Shown here: positions 16,695 through 23,745 of the stretch, in pieces
Layout: each line of letters opens with the position of its first letter
Numbering within the stretch: the stretch's first letter is position 1
IMG/VR virus record: IMGVR_UViG_3300032285_000100
Coordinates: 1 to 23,745 of that record
Source of the DNA: a virus
Reading direction: 5' to 3' (one strand)
Length of the DNA: 23,745 bases
Made by a program: the position numbers and the translations under genes
Notes under the pieces: generated by a model
What the model saw: only the letters and a program-made list of their open reading frames with translations
Told to the model about the DNA's origin: nothing
Database searches by the model: none

Positions 16695-17072
16695 TTATGC
16701 CGCAGGAGTGACCCAAGGCAAAGGCAATTGCACTTCTGTTGGGTTAAGTTGTGCGTCAATGTTGGCAGTGATGGAGGCCTCAATTGCCGCTTGGTCAACC
16801 CCATCGGCCCAGCACCACCCAATTACTTGCTGTTGTGTAAGCTGGTCATAGGGGGTGAACGAGCCACCTGTTGCTGGAATAGGGAATGTTGATACACCGT
16901 AATTTGTAGCTGTGTAAATTGTGGGCTGTACAGTCTCAGCACTGCCTGCGGGGGGTGGAACTGCATCCGTGCCAGTACAGCGCCATCCTGCGCTTAAAAC
17001 GACTTGAGAATAGCCGTCGATTACTTGTGTGGACGTTTCCATCCAATCAATTGTCCATGCGATTGTTGTCAT
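16695..17072 (-). CDS. Tail fibre-associated protein, 125 aa (DUF7936-like)
   Basis: The N-terminus (TIAWTIDWMETSTQ, then VVLSAGWRCTG) and the second half (FTPYDQLTQQQVIGWCW, then AAIEASITANIDAQLNP and LPLPW) fit a phage family that I recall as DUF7936. It usually occurs after tail fibre genes or fused to their ends. It follows the 928-residue fibre with an 18-base gap and AAAGGAA upstream. A structural role at the fibre tip or in fibre assembly is possible, based on place only. Confidence 0.65.
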   Translation of the reverse strand: MTTIAWTIDWMETSTQVIDGYSQVVLSAGWRCTGTDAVPPPAGSAETVQPTIYTATNYGVSTFPIPATGGSFTPYDQLTQQQVIGWCWADGVDQAAIEASITANIDAQLNPTEVQLPLPWVTPAA

Positions 17073-17090
17073 GATTTTTCCTTTAAAAAA

Positions 17091-19877
17091 TTACCAGCCC
17101 CAGTTAATTGATTCATACCCTATAAGCACAATGACATTCATTTGCAAAGTTGTACTAGCACTTCCTGAAGCATTTGTGAGGGTGATGGTTAGATTGCCAG
17201 AAGCGGCTCCAGTAGTTACGGTAAGCGGCGAAGAACCGCCATAACTTTGACTGCTGGAAGTTGTGACGGTTGCGCCAGAGCCACCCCAACCAGTGATGCT
17301 GTATTGATAGTTACTTAAACTGCCAGCGTTATCGTTTCGTTGCTGGACATAAGCAATCAGGCTGATAGCAGTACCATAAGAGCCAGTATTTAGAGTAAGC
17401 AAGTTTACCGATGCTCCACTTGCCAAACCGCCTCTGGATGATTGATAAGACTTCACGTTTCCACGAGCCTCAATGTCACCAGCAACTGAAAGTTTTGCTG
17501 AGTTATACGGCGTTAATACAGCAACCATTACGTTGCCGTCTTGGTTGATCATCACCCTTGGCGAACTTGACCCGGCGTACATACGAATCCGAGGGCCACC
17601 ATCAGTGGTGTTATAGCCATTGAAATCCATACCGGACTTTTGCGCTGCACTTGCTGACGTTTCACCACCTGCTGAAATCCGCAAAACACCACCATCGCTT
17701 CCAGAGCCTACGGTTGCTCCTGCGTGAATCTCACCGCTAATTAAAGTGCTGGTAAATGCAGGAACGGCACTGGCAGTTCCATACGGAGAATTTAAACCAA
17801 ACGTACCTTGCCCCATGTGCACCAGCGTTTGGGGATCAGTTAATCCAATGCCAAAGTAACCGTTTGTATACTTAATGTGAACGCCAGCAGTGCCAGCAAG
17901 AGATGCGCCAATTGACAAAACACCAACGGCAGACGTTCCTGCTCCAATGTAGTAATCTGAAACACCGTACTCATTGATGTCAATATACGGCTTGACTGAT
18001 GGCGCACCATATATATAAATTGCTTTTGCAGTTGTTCCGCTGATACGCAAAGTACCATCTGTCATGTGCAATAAATCAGCCGGAGAGGTTTGGTTTATAC
18101 CAATGTAGCCCGTATTGGAGATATAAAAACGGTCTGTTCCATTAGAAAGAGGGTTTGCTCCTACTGAATTCCCTTGTCGAATAGAAAAATCACCGTAAGC
18201 GCTTGAGTTGGAAACAACCCCCCAGTTTCTTGCAGTAGCGCTTACGTCGTTTGTGTAAAGTCCAAGACCGCCAGTGTTACCTAGACCTGAACCACCCCTT
18301 AAGATTGCGGCGGGGATACTTGCAGATGCTGTTGGGCCAACATCTAAAAAAGCACCGGGGCTACTATTACCAATACCCAGATAACCAACGCCACTCCAGC
18401 GCCCAACTTCGCCATAACCTTGTACGTTCCAAGTCATTGCGTTGTCAGAGCCAACCATTCCAAATGAATACTCGTTATACCCAGAAGATATGGTTCCACC
18501 TTCTCTGAACCTTAGACGGGCATTACCATTGTTAATGGTGTGCATAACAATGTCTCTGGCAGAGGCATCCACATTACCAATTTGCAAATCCGCTTGTGGG
18601 TTAGGGCAAGCAATGCCAAAATAACCTGTACTTGCAAAACGACCAACTTCTCGCACGCCAGTTGCTTGGCTATTTGTACCAAACGCTAAGTAACCAGCGT
18701 AGTTACCCGCAGTTCCATTTTCTTTACGACCAACAATAGATGCGAATTGAGCAATAGAACTTGTACCGCTGTAATAACCCCCAAGGCTAATACCACCACC
18801 ATAATCAATAGTTGCTGTGTTTGTACTAAATGCTTGTATGGTTTGGTAGTTGCCCATAGTTGCACTTGCGGCACGAACATCCAGTTGACTTAAGGGCGAA
18901 GCAGTATTAACACCCAATCCAGTGGTTGTCCAAGCACCCAAAGAAATAAAGTTTGCAGATGCGTCAGCGTTACCAGTCGAATATCCAAACGCTATCGCTC
19001 CGCTATTACCGCTGACAATAGATAAGTTAGCAGAGCCTGACTGACCATAAATAGCGCCTTTTCCACCGTTCGTACTAAAGGCAATACCTGCGTTGTTGCC
19101 AGCCGTTCCAACCTCAATTGCGCGGAACATTCGGGTCGTAACAGACGGGCTGTTGCCAATAATGATGTCGCCATTGAGGTTGGATAAATCAGTTCCCGCA
19201 TAAAGCAAATTGGAACTGCTTGCTAAAATACCACCCGTGCTTGTGTAAACAACTCGACCTGTTGTCAAACTACCAAATGTTGCATTACCTGCTACAAACA
19301 AATTGCGTGGACGAGTTGCGCCAGACGCGCCAATGTCGTAGGTGTTGTCAGTAAAAATCAGGTTGCTAGTAATCGTGCCGTTTACAGTCACGGTATCGGC
19401 AGAGGCATCACCAAGGATGGTATTACCTGTTACGGTCAAGTTGGTGACGGTAATTGGGCCAAAAACAGAATTACTGCTGACTTTCACAAAGTCAGTACCG
19501 TTCCATGCCACTTGAGCAGACTCACCCTTGACAATAGTCACACCCGTAGTTGGGCCAACACCACGAATCACGATGGACTGAGTGCCACCAGAAGCGTTGA
19601 TTACCGTATAAATTTTGGACTGCGCAGGGGCAGTTATGTTGCGAGTCACAGTACCCGAGGCTGGGTTCCACAGAATGATCGCTTGTCGGGCTTGGTTTGA
19701 CGCACCCGTGGTGGTCGTCAGCGTGATGTCTGCATCGGTTGTGATGCTGGTTGTACCCGCAACGGCGGTGTCCAGCAACGAAGTGATGGCGGTGTTTACC
19801 GTGTCACCCCAAGTACTAGACAGTTCACCTGTGACTGGTAGGGCCAGACCAAGGAGGGAGGTATATGCTGTCGTCAT
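17091..19877 (-). CDS. Long tail fibre protein, 928 aa
   Basis: The N-terminus, TTAYTSLLGLALPVTGELSS and TWGDTVNTAI, is a well-known start of tail fibres in uncultured phages and probably attaches to the virion. Residues about 30-150 form a beta-rich region (ARQAIILWNPASGTVTRNI, YTVINASGGTQSIVIRG). The shaft holds at least five copies of a G-x-x-x-P-x-x-x-L motif, such as YLGIGNSSPGAFLDV, YIGINQTSPADLLHM and YFGIGLTDPQTLVHM. The C-terminus (about 830-928) is a Ser/Thr/Gly beta domain ending in NWGW. Many fibres with this shaft end in an S74 chaperone peptidase; no such domain (no SDxRxKxN motif) is present. AAGGAA precedes the start. Expected role: receptor binding. Confidence 0.85.
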   Translation of the reverse strand: MTTAYTSLLGLALPVTGELSSTWGDTVNTAITSLLDTAVAGTTSITTDADITLTTTTGASNQARQAIILWNPASGTVTRNITAPAQSKIYTVINASGGTQSIVIRGVGPTTGVTIVKGESAQVAWNGTDFVKVSSNSVFGPITVTNLTVTGNTILGDASADTVTVNGTITSNLIFTDNTYDIGASGATRPRNLFVAGNATFGSLTTGRVVYTSTGGILASSSNLLYAGTDLSNLNGDIIIGNSPSVTTRMFRAIEVGTAGNNAGIAFSTNGGKGAIYGQSGSANLSIVSGNSGAIAFGYSTGNADASANFISLGAWTTTGLGVNTASPLSQLDVRAASATMGNYQTIQAFSTNTATIDYGGGISLGGYYSGTSSIAQFASIVGRKENGTAGNYAGYLAFGTNSQATGVREVGRFASTGYFGIACPNPQADLQIGNVDASARDIVMHTINNGNARLRFREGGTISSGYNEYSFGMVGSDNAMTWNVQGYGEVGRWSGVGYLGIGNSSPGAFLDVGPTASASIPAAILRGGSGLGNTGGLGLYTNDVSATARNWGVVSNSSAYGDFSIRQGNSVGANPLSNGTDRFYISNTGYIGINQTSPADLLHMTDGTLRISGTTAKAIYIYGAPSVKPYIDINEYGVSDYYIGAGTSAVGVLSIGASLAGTAGVHIKYTNGYFGIGLTDPQTLVHMGQGTFGLNSPYGTASAVPAFTSTLISGEIHAGATVGSGSDGGVLRISAGGETSASAAQKSGMDFNGYNTTDGGPRIRMYAGSSSPRVMINQDGNVMVAVLTPYNSAKLSVAGDIEARGNVKSYQSSRGGLASGASVNLLTLNTGSYGTAISLIAYVQQRNDNAGSLSNYQYSITGWGGSGATVTTSSSQSYGGSSPLTVTTGAASGNLTITLTNASGSASTTLQMNVIVLIGYESINWGW

Positions 19878-19889
19878 GTGTTTTCCTTA

Positions 19890-20651
19890 TTAGACTGTCT
19901 GGACAGGAGTCCAACTTTGGGTTTGCCCATCATTGATATTTTGCCAGTTTGCGGTCTGGTTGTCATCAATCGGCTCCCATAAATATCGGGCGATAAGCTG
20001 ATCGGCAATCGTGGCACCTGCCACCATGTATGCGTAGAAGATTGAACCTACTACTACATCTAGTTCTGAGGCCGAAGCGGACTCTAAAATCCGGGTGTCA
20101 AAAACTTGTTTGGCTGAGATTACATCTGCGCCTGTGGCGCTCTCACTCACACTTGCGGGGAGGACAAGCTGGGCGCTGTTGGTTTCTGAAGCCGTGGCAG
20201 TTTCGTTGGCGTTTGCAAAAAATGCAAAGTTGGAAGCAAGGGTATCCGCGCCTGTTGCTGTTTCAGAAACTGAAGTGGAAAAAGTCTGCTGTGCGTACAA
20301 GAAGAAGTCATTTACAGCCACAGACTCAGATACCGCAGTGGCAAATACTTGTTGTGCGGAGTTGGCGTCAGACATCGTAGCCGTTTCGCTTACAGATACC
20401 CCTAGTGTGCTGGATGCAACACGTGTTGCGTCAACACCAGAAGCAGTCTCGGCAACTGCGCTATTGAACGTGTTTGTGGACAGTACTGCGTCTACACCAG
20501 CGGCAGTCTCAGCGACTGCACTACCAAACGTGCTCCCAGCGACGATTTCCGAATCTAGGGCCGAGGCTGTCTCTGAGGTGTCGCGGTAATAAACCGACAT
20601 ACCCCATCCAGCTTCACCCCAAGTGCCAGAACCCCAGCCGCCTTCAGCCAT
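19890..20651 (-). CDS. Repeat-containing tail fibre / appendage protein, 253 aa
   Basis: The N-terminus has a Gly/Trp motif (GGWGSGTWGEAGWG) also present in the 706-residue stabilisation protein. Residues about 21-220 are nine to ten repeats of 20-21 residues with pattern F-x-x-x-V-[SA]-E-[TS]-A-x-x-x-D-x-x-x-A, for example FGSAVAETAAGVDAVLSTNT. The C-terminus (YLWEPIDDNQTANWQNI, then DGQTQSWTPVQT) is a short module common at the ends of such phage proteins. The start lies one base after the stop of the 59-residue gene (TGATATG), with GGAGC upstream. A thin fibre or shaft built from the repeats is likely; attachment partner and receptor are unknown. Confidence 0.75.
   Translation of the reverse strand: MAEGGWGSGTWGEAGWGMSVYYRDTSETASALDSEIVAGSTFGSAVAETAAGVDAVLSTNTFNSAVAETASGVDATRVASSTLGVSVSETATMSDANSAQQVFATAVSESVAVNDFFLYAQQTFSTSVSETATGADTLASNFAFFANANETATASETNSAQLVLPASVSESATGADVISAKQVFDTRILESASASELDVVVGSIFYAYMVAGATIADQLIARYLWEPIDDNQTANWQNINDGQTQSWTPVQTV
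19995..20591 (-). repeat. Nine to ten 20-21 residue coding repeats
   Basis: The repeat register is marked by an aromatic or Leu residue, then V or A, then E-[TS]-A and a D four residues later. Lengths alternate between 20 and 21 residues. Copies two and three (FGSAVAETAAGVDA and FNSAVAETASGVDA) are nearly identical, which suggests recent duplication; the last units are the most divergent. Confidence 0.88.
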
Positions 20652-20652
20652 A

Positions 20653-20832
20653 TCAGGCTCCGGTCAACTGATCTTCGTCAAACCAGCGTTGCTGTGCTGT
20701 ACCGTCAGCGTCTTGCCATTCGACAAGATATTGAACCATGCCATCTTCAGTCATGCGCAAAGCAATAACTGGGCCTTCGGGCACTGCAACGGCGAGCTTT
20801 ACAACCTCGCCTTTTTTGAAAGTAGTAGCCAT
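20653..20832 (-). CDS. Small SH3-like phage protein, 59 aa (YodC/DUF2158-like)
   Basis: ATG at 20832 opens a 59-codon frame, beginning MATTFKKGEVVKLAVAVPEG and ending QRWFDEDQLTGA. AAAGGAA lies just upstream. The pattern F-K-x-G-E-V-V-K-L, then V-[QE]-Y-L-V-E-W, then R-W-F-x-x-x-x-L resembles small SH3-barrel proteins such as YodC/DUF2158. Similar small proteins are found next to virion genes in aquatic phages. It fills the gap between the 193- and 253-residue genes, with 11 bases before it and one base after it. The function is not known. Confidence 0.78.
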   Translation of the reverse strand: MATTFKKGEVVKLAVAVPEGPVIALRMTEDGMVQYLVEWQDADGTAQQRWFDEDQLTGA

Positions 20833-20843
20833 GATTGTTTCCT

Positions 20844-21425
20844 TTAAGTAGCGGTGAGGCTGAATGTGTAAGTCACGTTCAAAGTATCGCCAGAAGCGAC
20901 CACACGGTCACCGGGGGCGGCAAAGTCAGAAGCAGAAAACAGAATACCTGTTGTACCACTCTTAGTGCTATTGCTGGTCAAAAACGCGCCGCCAACAGTG
21001 GCAGTGGCGTTGATGGTAAACGCAGCAGGAGATGCCGAGTTGGTCTGCACTGAGGGGTTGGCAGTGGTTGCTGTACCAAACGTGGCAGCGGGGCGTGTAG
21101 CGTTGCTGTATGGGACGATTTCAGTCCAGCCAGCGTGTGAAGACATGGTATCTGACGCAGCGGGATTATTACTGGCGGCTGCACCATACAAACCGATATA
21201 CCAAGCGGCAGTGTAAGCACTGCCCTTGAAATACTGCGCGTTCATGTCTTGCAGACCTACGTTCACCACGAGGTTGGGCAGTGCTTCAGACCACTTGAGG
21301 TTGCCCTCAGAGTCATGGCACTCAATTGTAAATACACCGCCAGCTTTGGCGTGACCATCAGCACTTGCAGCGCGGGTCAGCATTGCACCAATGGTGTCCG
21401 AGGAAGATGCTTCTGTGTTCAACAT
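20844..21425 (-). CDS. Phage structural protein, 193 aa
   Basis: I start at ATG 21425 (MLNTEASSSDT) because GGAG (21435-21432) lies six bases upstream; a longer frame to 21551 would run over the end of the previous gene without an SD site. Hallmarks are GVFTIECHDSEGNLKWSE, NLVVNVGLQDMNAQYF and WYIGLYGA, a pattern seen in many phage virion proteins that occur near tail genes. The C-terminal half is Ala/Thr/Ser-rich and beta-like, ending in DTLNVTYTFSLTAT. Probably a virion surface or tail protein, but not assignable more exactly. Confidence 0.8.
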   Translation of the reverse strand: MLNTEASSSDTIGAMLTRAASADGHAKAGGVFTIECHDSEGNLKWSEALPNLVVNVGLQDMNAQYFKGSAYTAAWYIGLYGAAASNNPAASDTMSSHAGWTEIVPYSNATRPAATFGTATTANPSVQTNSASPAAFTINATATVGGAFLTSNSTKSGTTGILFSASDFAAPGDRVVASGDTLNVTYTFSLTAT

Positions 21426-21431
21426 GGTTGA

Positions 21432-21438
21432 CTCCTTA
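21432..21438 (-). promoter_or_regulatory. Stop-SD fusion TAAGGAG that fixes start 21425
   Basis: The stop codon TAA of the 139-residue gene (21438-21436) is directly followed by GGAG, six bases before ATG 21425. This decides the start of the 193-residue protein. The same fusion occurs at 22992-22986 and at 8602-8596. Confidence 0.85.
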
Positions 21439-21855
21439 ATTAAAGCGCAAGAGCGCAGATGTGGAAGTGTTCTCAGGCATTTGCACTGTGAACGAGGTTT
21501 GGCAAGTTTTATCTGCCCCAAAGTCCAACACAGCAACAGACTTGTCGCCATTGCTTGCGTTGTAAATTAAAGCACCTCGGCACGTGAACGCCGCAGGATT
21601 CCAGACGGAATTATTGAAGTCCACGTACACGATACCGTTGGCAGACGTGCTGATCGTCACGCCTGTGAGGACGTTTCCACCTGCGGTGTAACCCGTACCA
21701 ACAACTTCATACGAAGTGGTGTAGATCGTGGTGCTAGGGCCAAGCGTAGCTAGACCCGTGTACAGCGCCAGCTTGAGTGTGTCCGTAGACAAGTCTTGCT
21801 GTGCTTGCAGAATCTGCTGCTTGAAGCTGGTGGTGAGCGTTTGTTGAATGGACAT
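21436..21855 (-). CDS. Small phage virion protein, 139 aa
   Basis: The N-terminus SIQQTLTTSFKQQILQAQQD is helical. It is followed by DTLKLALYTGLATLGPST and GTGYTAGGNVLTG, the pattern of a virion protein family common in uncultured phages. The second half (VYVDFNNSVW, TCRGALIYNAS, VAVLDFG) is beta-rich and ends in LRFN. Its ATG overlaps the stop of the adaptor gene by one base (TGATG). Placement between adaptor and tail genes suggests a capsid or tail decoration or a minor tail protein. Confidence 0.75.
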   Translation of the reverse strand: MSIQQTLTTSFKQQILQAQQDLSTDTLKLALYTGLATLGPSTTIYTTSYEVVGTGYTAGGNVLTGVTISTSANGIVYVDFNNSVWNPAAFTCRGALIYNASNGDKSVAVLDFGADKTCQTSFTVQMPENTSTSALLRFN

Positions 21856-22505
21856 CAGACCACCTGTACACGGACTTGACCGTCACGATACATATCTTGA
21901 CGTTGTTTGCCATCGCCCAACTGTTTCAACTGAATCATCGCACGGTCGTACATGTTCTGATACAGCGCAACCATGTCGGCTTCACCTTTCATATAACGAA
22001 TCGCCTCAATCAACGTGCCATTGAGAAGGGCAGAATCGAAGTTATCACCCAACCAAGTCGTACCAGCCGTAACGATGGACTCAGGGTAATAGTAGTAGTG
22101 CATCTCAACTGTGTACTGCGCATCAGGCGTGGGGCCAAGAATAAACGTGAGTTCATTGGGCAGCGCGGAGTTGGGGCCAAAGATGGCATAGTGCTCGGGA
22201 AACCCTGTATCAGTTGCCTTGGGGTATGCCTCACGAATGAAGTTCACGTCCTTGTTCAAAAGGAAATGATATTCACCATCGGCGTGCACCGCTGCAATCG
22301 AGTAAACAGACAGAAAGTCGTTGGGGGTAGACAGGTATTTGTTGTTGGCAGTCGTTAAACCTTCCACGTTTTTGCGCAACGAAGCAAGCTGAACAGTGTT
22401 GTAAATCTTCTGCTCTGCTTGCCTGATGAACATGTTCATGTCGTCCGTGGGAAACGTGTTCTCACAGATGTCTGCCACAAACGTAACGAGTTCGGTATAC
22501 GTCAT
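21855..22505 (-). CDS. Head-tail adaptor protein, SU10-type, 216 aa
   Basis: The N-terminal helix (YTELVTFVADICENTF), FIRQAEQKIYNTVQLASLRK, PNDFLSVYSI and FGPN...LGPTPDAQYTVEMHYYYYP are typical of phage adaptor proteins of the SU10 type, which dock below the portal. The C-terminus has LNGTLIEAIRYMKGEADMVA and AMIQLKQLGDGKQRQDMYRDG. GAGG precedes the start. Expected role: ring between portal and tail. The wider family has several divergent members, so the assignment is to the family and not to a proven ring position. Confidence 0.8.
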   Translation of the reverse strand: MTYTELVTFVADICENTFPTDDMNMFIRQAEQKIYNTVQLASLRKNVEGLTTANNKYLSTPNDFLSVYSIAAVHADGEYHFLLNKDVNFIREAYPKATDTGFPEHYAIFGPNSALPNELTFILGPTPDAQYTVEMHYYYYPESIVTAGTTWLGDNFDSALLNGTLIEAIRYMKGEADMVALYQNMYDRAMIQLKQLGDGKQRQDMYRDGQVRVQVV

Positions 22506-22512
22506 ATCAACC

Positions 22513-22779
22513 TCACGCCATTGGGCCTCGGGCCATTAAACCTTTGGTAGCTGCGCCTGTACCGCGAATCTTGATACCACTGGTCTTAGCTGGCTTTTCA
22601 CCAGCAGACTTGCTGATGTTGCCAACGCCCATGTCCACGGTGTCAAGTTTGCTACGGTTAGGGCCAGAGCCGGGATTAGATGAGGCTTTTACAACCTTGC
22701 CAGTCATTGTGTGTGGTACGGCATAAACGCTGGCGTCACCAACTTCTTTGCCACCCATCTTTTTGCTGAATGTAGCCAT
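22513..22779 (-). CDS. Small basic Gly-rich phage protein, 88 aa
   Basis: Sequence features are MGGKEVGDASVYAVPHTMTG near the N-terminus, a Gly/Ser/Lys-rich middle, and the conserved end TSGIKIRGTGAATKGLMARG. I recognise this ending from small proteins beside adaptor genes in uncultured aquatic phages. The protein is strongly basic and lacks hydrophobic core segments, so it is probably unstructured alone. GGAGG inside the last codons of the previous gene serves as its SD site. A packaged nucleic-acid binding or assembly role is possible. Confidence 0.7.
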   Translation of the reverse strand: MATFSKKMGGKEVGDASVYAVPHTMTGKVVKASSNPGSGPNRSKLDTVDMGVGNISKSAGEKPAKTSGIKIRGTGAATKGLMARGPMA

Positions 22780-22781
22780 GA

Positions 22782-22979
22782 TTAGCCTCCAGACTGATTT
22801 TTGGCGCGAGAAAGATTGCGACCAAATTTTTTGCGATCCATAGACGTAGGGCCACCCTTCTTCAACTTCAAAGAAGTGCCTCTACCGCCCTTGTGTTCTT
22901 GCGCATCATGCTGCTTGAACGCTTTTTTGATCATGGCTTTATCTTGAGCCAAATCACTTTTCATACCTTCTTTAGCCAT
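22782..22979 (-). CDS. Small basic phage protein, 65 aa
   Basis: I choose ATG 22979 (MAKEGMKSDLAQDKAMIKKA) because AAGGAG ends at 22986, six bases upstream; ATG 22982 directly in front is only three bases away, and ATG 23003 lies inside the previous gene without SD. Hallmarks are MIKKAFKQHDAQEHKGG, SLKLKKGGP and KKFGRNLSRAKNQ. Lys/Arg content is very high. The family recurs next to the 88-residue protein in related phages. The function is unknown; it may bind DNA or act in assembly. Confidence 0.75.
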   Translation of the reverse strand: MAKEGMKSDLAQDKAMIKKAFKQHDAQEHKGGRGTSLKLKKGGPTSMDRKKFGRNLSRAKNQSGG

Positions 22980-22985
22980 CATAGA

Positions 22986-22992
22986 CTCCTTA
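22986..22992 (-). promoter_or_regulatory. Stop-SD fusion TAAGGAG that fixes start 22979
   Basis: TAA of the zinc-ribbon gene is followed directly by GGAG, and two ATG codons stand in a row at 22982 and 22979. Spacing favours the second one. Confidence 0.75.
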
Positions 22993-23418
22993 TGTCGTGA
23001 CAATCGTTACTGTACCAACTTGTGACACTGATACCAAGTAGTTTGGCGTCAGACCATCATCATTTAACCGCGAACCACCAACAGGGTTCCAGCCCCATTG
23101 GAATACACGGCTACCTTCACCCGGTACTCCATCACCATCTTGATCAGTGGTGGAGTCGGGAAGCAATTGCAATCCGGTGTACCCCGACTGCGTATAACTC
23201 AAATCAGGACGTGGTTCCCGCAATGCTTGCGGATCATCCACTGGGTACATACCCAACTGCAATTGCGGCTGATCAGGTTCCCAGCACTCGCGGCACACCT
23301 TGATCGTGACCTGCTTGGTCTTAATGATCAGCTTGGTCAGGTCTTTGAGCTTAAAACGAAAGCCACAGCGATCACACTCGGCAATCGCTTTTTTACCTGA
23401 TGCAAACCTATTTGCCAT
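22990..23418 (-). CDS. Zinc-ribbon phage protein, 142 aa
   Basis: Two CxxC pairs, C15-DR-C18 and C42-RE-C45, are 23 residues apart and surround a short beta-like segment, as in a zinc ribbon. A characteristic stretch ECWEPDQPQLQLGMYPVDDP follows, then a Pro/Asp/Gly-rich part with FQWGWNPVGGSR and an all-beta end (LVSVSQVGTVTIVTT). Proteins of this type are common in phage structural blocks. The end resembles small virion beta modules. A role in the head-tail region is likely by place; zinc binding is inferred from the cysteines. Confidence 0.8.
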   Translation of the reverse strand: MANRFASGKKAIAECDRCGFRFKLKDLTKLIIKTKQVTIKVCRECWEPDQPQLQLGMYPVDDPQALREPRPDLSYTQSGYTGLQLLPDSTTDQDGDGVPGEGSRVFQWGWNPVGGSRLNDDGLTPNYLVSVSQVGTVTIVTT

Positions 23419-23420
23419 GA

Positions 23421-23745
23421 TCAGCCACCAATAAAATATTGGCGTGGCACAAACCGATCAGGCGCTTTCTCGCGGTCTTCTCCAGCGGCAAGAGCAAACT
23501 GTTGCTCGTAAACGGCTTGGAGCATCTCAAGGCGAGGGCCACCTTCAGGAATCTTCATTGCAATGTAGTACGCCAGACCTGCCACAAGGCAAGGCAAGAA
23601 GCGGAAGTTCATGTCTGGTGTTTGCACACCCGAGCCAGCGTTCTGTACTCGGCGCATGCGGAAGTACGACATCTGATAGTAGGGGGTTGACACCGTGCCT
23701 TGATCGGGCACAGGCCATACAGTCACAGCAGGAAGTTCAGCCCAA
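23421..23745 (-). CDS. Phage virion protein, C-terminal 107 residues (5' end outside window)
   Basis: The frame stays open to the window edge (WAELPAVTVWPVPDQG), so the gene begins outside; an internal GTG at 23726 is not a convincing start because it has no SD. Hallmarks are YQMSYFRMRRVQNAG, FRFLPCLVAGLAYYIAMKIP and YEQQFALAAGEDREKAPDRF. I recognise this C-terminal pattern from structural proteins of uncultured aquatic phages near adaptor genes. It probably belongs to the head-tail connection. It ends two bases before the zinc-ribbon gene. Confidence 0.7.
   Translation of the reverse strand, partial: WAELPAVTVWPVPDQGTVSTPYYQMSYFRMRRVQNAGSGVQTPDMNFRFLPCLVAGLAYYIAMKIPEGGPRLEMLQAVYEQQFALAAGEDREKAPDRFVPRQYFIGG

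Noticed and set aside
17091-19877. Diversity-generating retroelement target in the tail fibre
   Set aside because: No reverse transcriptase, no template repeat and no C-type lectin domain are visible.
20844-21551. Longer start at 21551 for the 193-aa protein
   Set aside because: The extra 42 residues overlap the end of the previous gene in another frame and look non-native; the SD site supports ATG 21425.
22782-23003. Start at 23003 for the 65-aa basic protein
   Set aside because: It lies inside the zinc-ribbon gene without SD; GGAG at 22989-22986 points to 22979.
1-23745. Many plus-strand open frames of 60-210 codons, for example 954-1490, 5984-6616, 7043-7573 and 15049-15729
   Set aside because: They lie wholly opposite well-supported minus-strand genes, lack convincing SD sites and domains, and several mirror repeats of the gene on the other strand.
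1-23745. tRNA, attachment site, insertion sequence or integrase
   Set aside because: Gaps between genes are at most about 50 bases, and no such gene or inverted repeat structure is seen.

Overview
The window is a fragment of a tailed double-stranded DNA bacteriophage (Caudoviricetes). Every gene I can support reads on the minus strand, so transcription runs from position 23745 down to 1. The genes are packed as one long cistron chain: stops and starts overlap by 1 to 4 bases or are separated by a few bases, and most starts have a Shine-Dalgarno site. There is no rRNA, tRNA, integrase, transposase or CRISPR, and no gap of 300 bases without a gene. The gene set is close to that of uncultured freshwater and marine phages. 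A podovirus-like virion is likely, because there is an SU10-type adaptor, a P22 gp10-like stabilisation or nozzle protein, and several very large internal proteins, but no tape measure, sheath or baseplate. The host cannot be read from the sequence; by-eye base composition near 50% GC would fit an aquatic proteobacterium, which is only a guess.

Layout in transcription order. (1) 23745-21436, head-tail connection: the C-terminal end of an unseen structural protein, a zinc-ribbon protein, two small very basic proteins, an adaptor and a small virion protein. (2) 21425-16695, tail appendages: a structural protein, a 59-residue SH3-like protein, a fibre with about ten 20-21 residue repeats, a 928-residue tail fibre and a small fibre-associated protein. 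(3) 16643-15283, lysis block: a 55-residue protein, a one-TM coiled-coil protein, a 3TM-type holin and an M15 peptidase endolysin. (4) 15281-12420, tail closure: a gp10-like stabilisation protein, a small structural protein and a GNAT-like protein. (5) 12418-1, internal or ejected proteins: three large proteins (1272, 510 and 617 residues) with repeats and coiled coils, then the first 1733 residues of a giant protein with an HEVGH zinc-metallopeptidase motif, running off the window.

The order nozzle, GNAT-like protein, several internal proteins resembles T7 genes 12 to 16, although sequence similarity to T7 is not evident. The most interesting part is block 5: an apparent ejection module whose last member is a giant polyvalent-type protein with a metallopeptidase and several short clamp-motif-like sequences. 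Two small genes (20653-20832 and 16476-16643) are easily missed because they are short.
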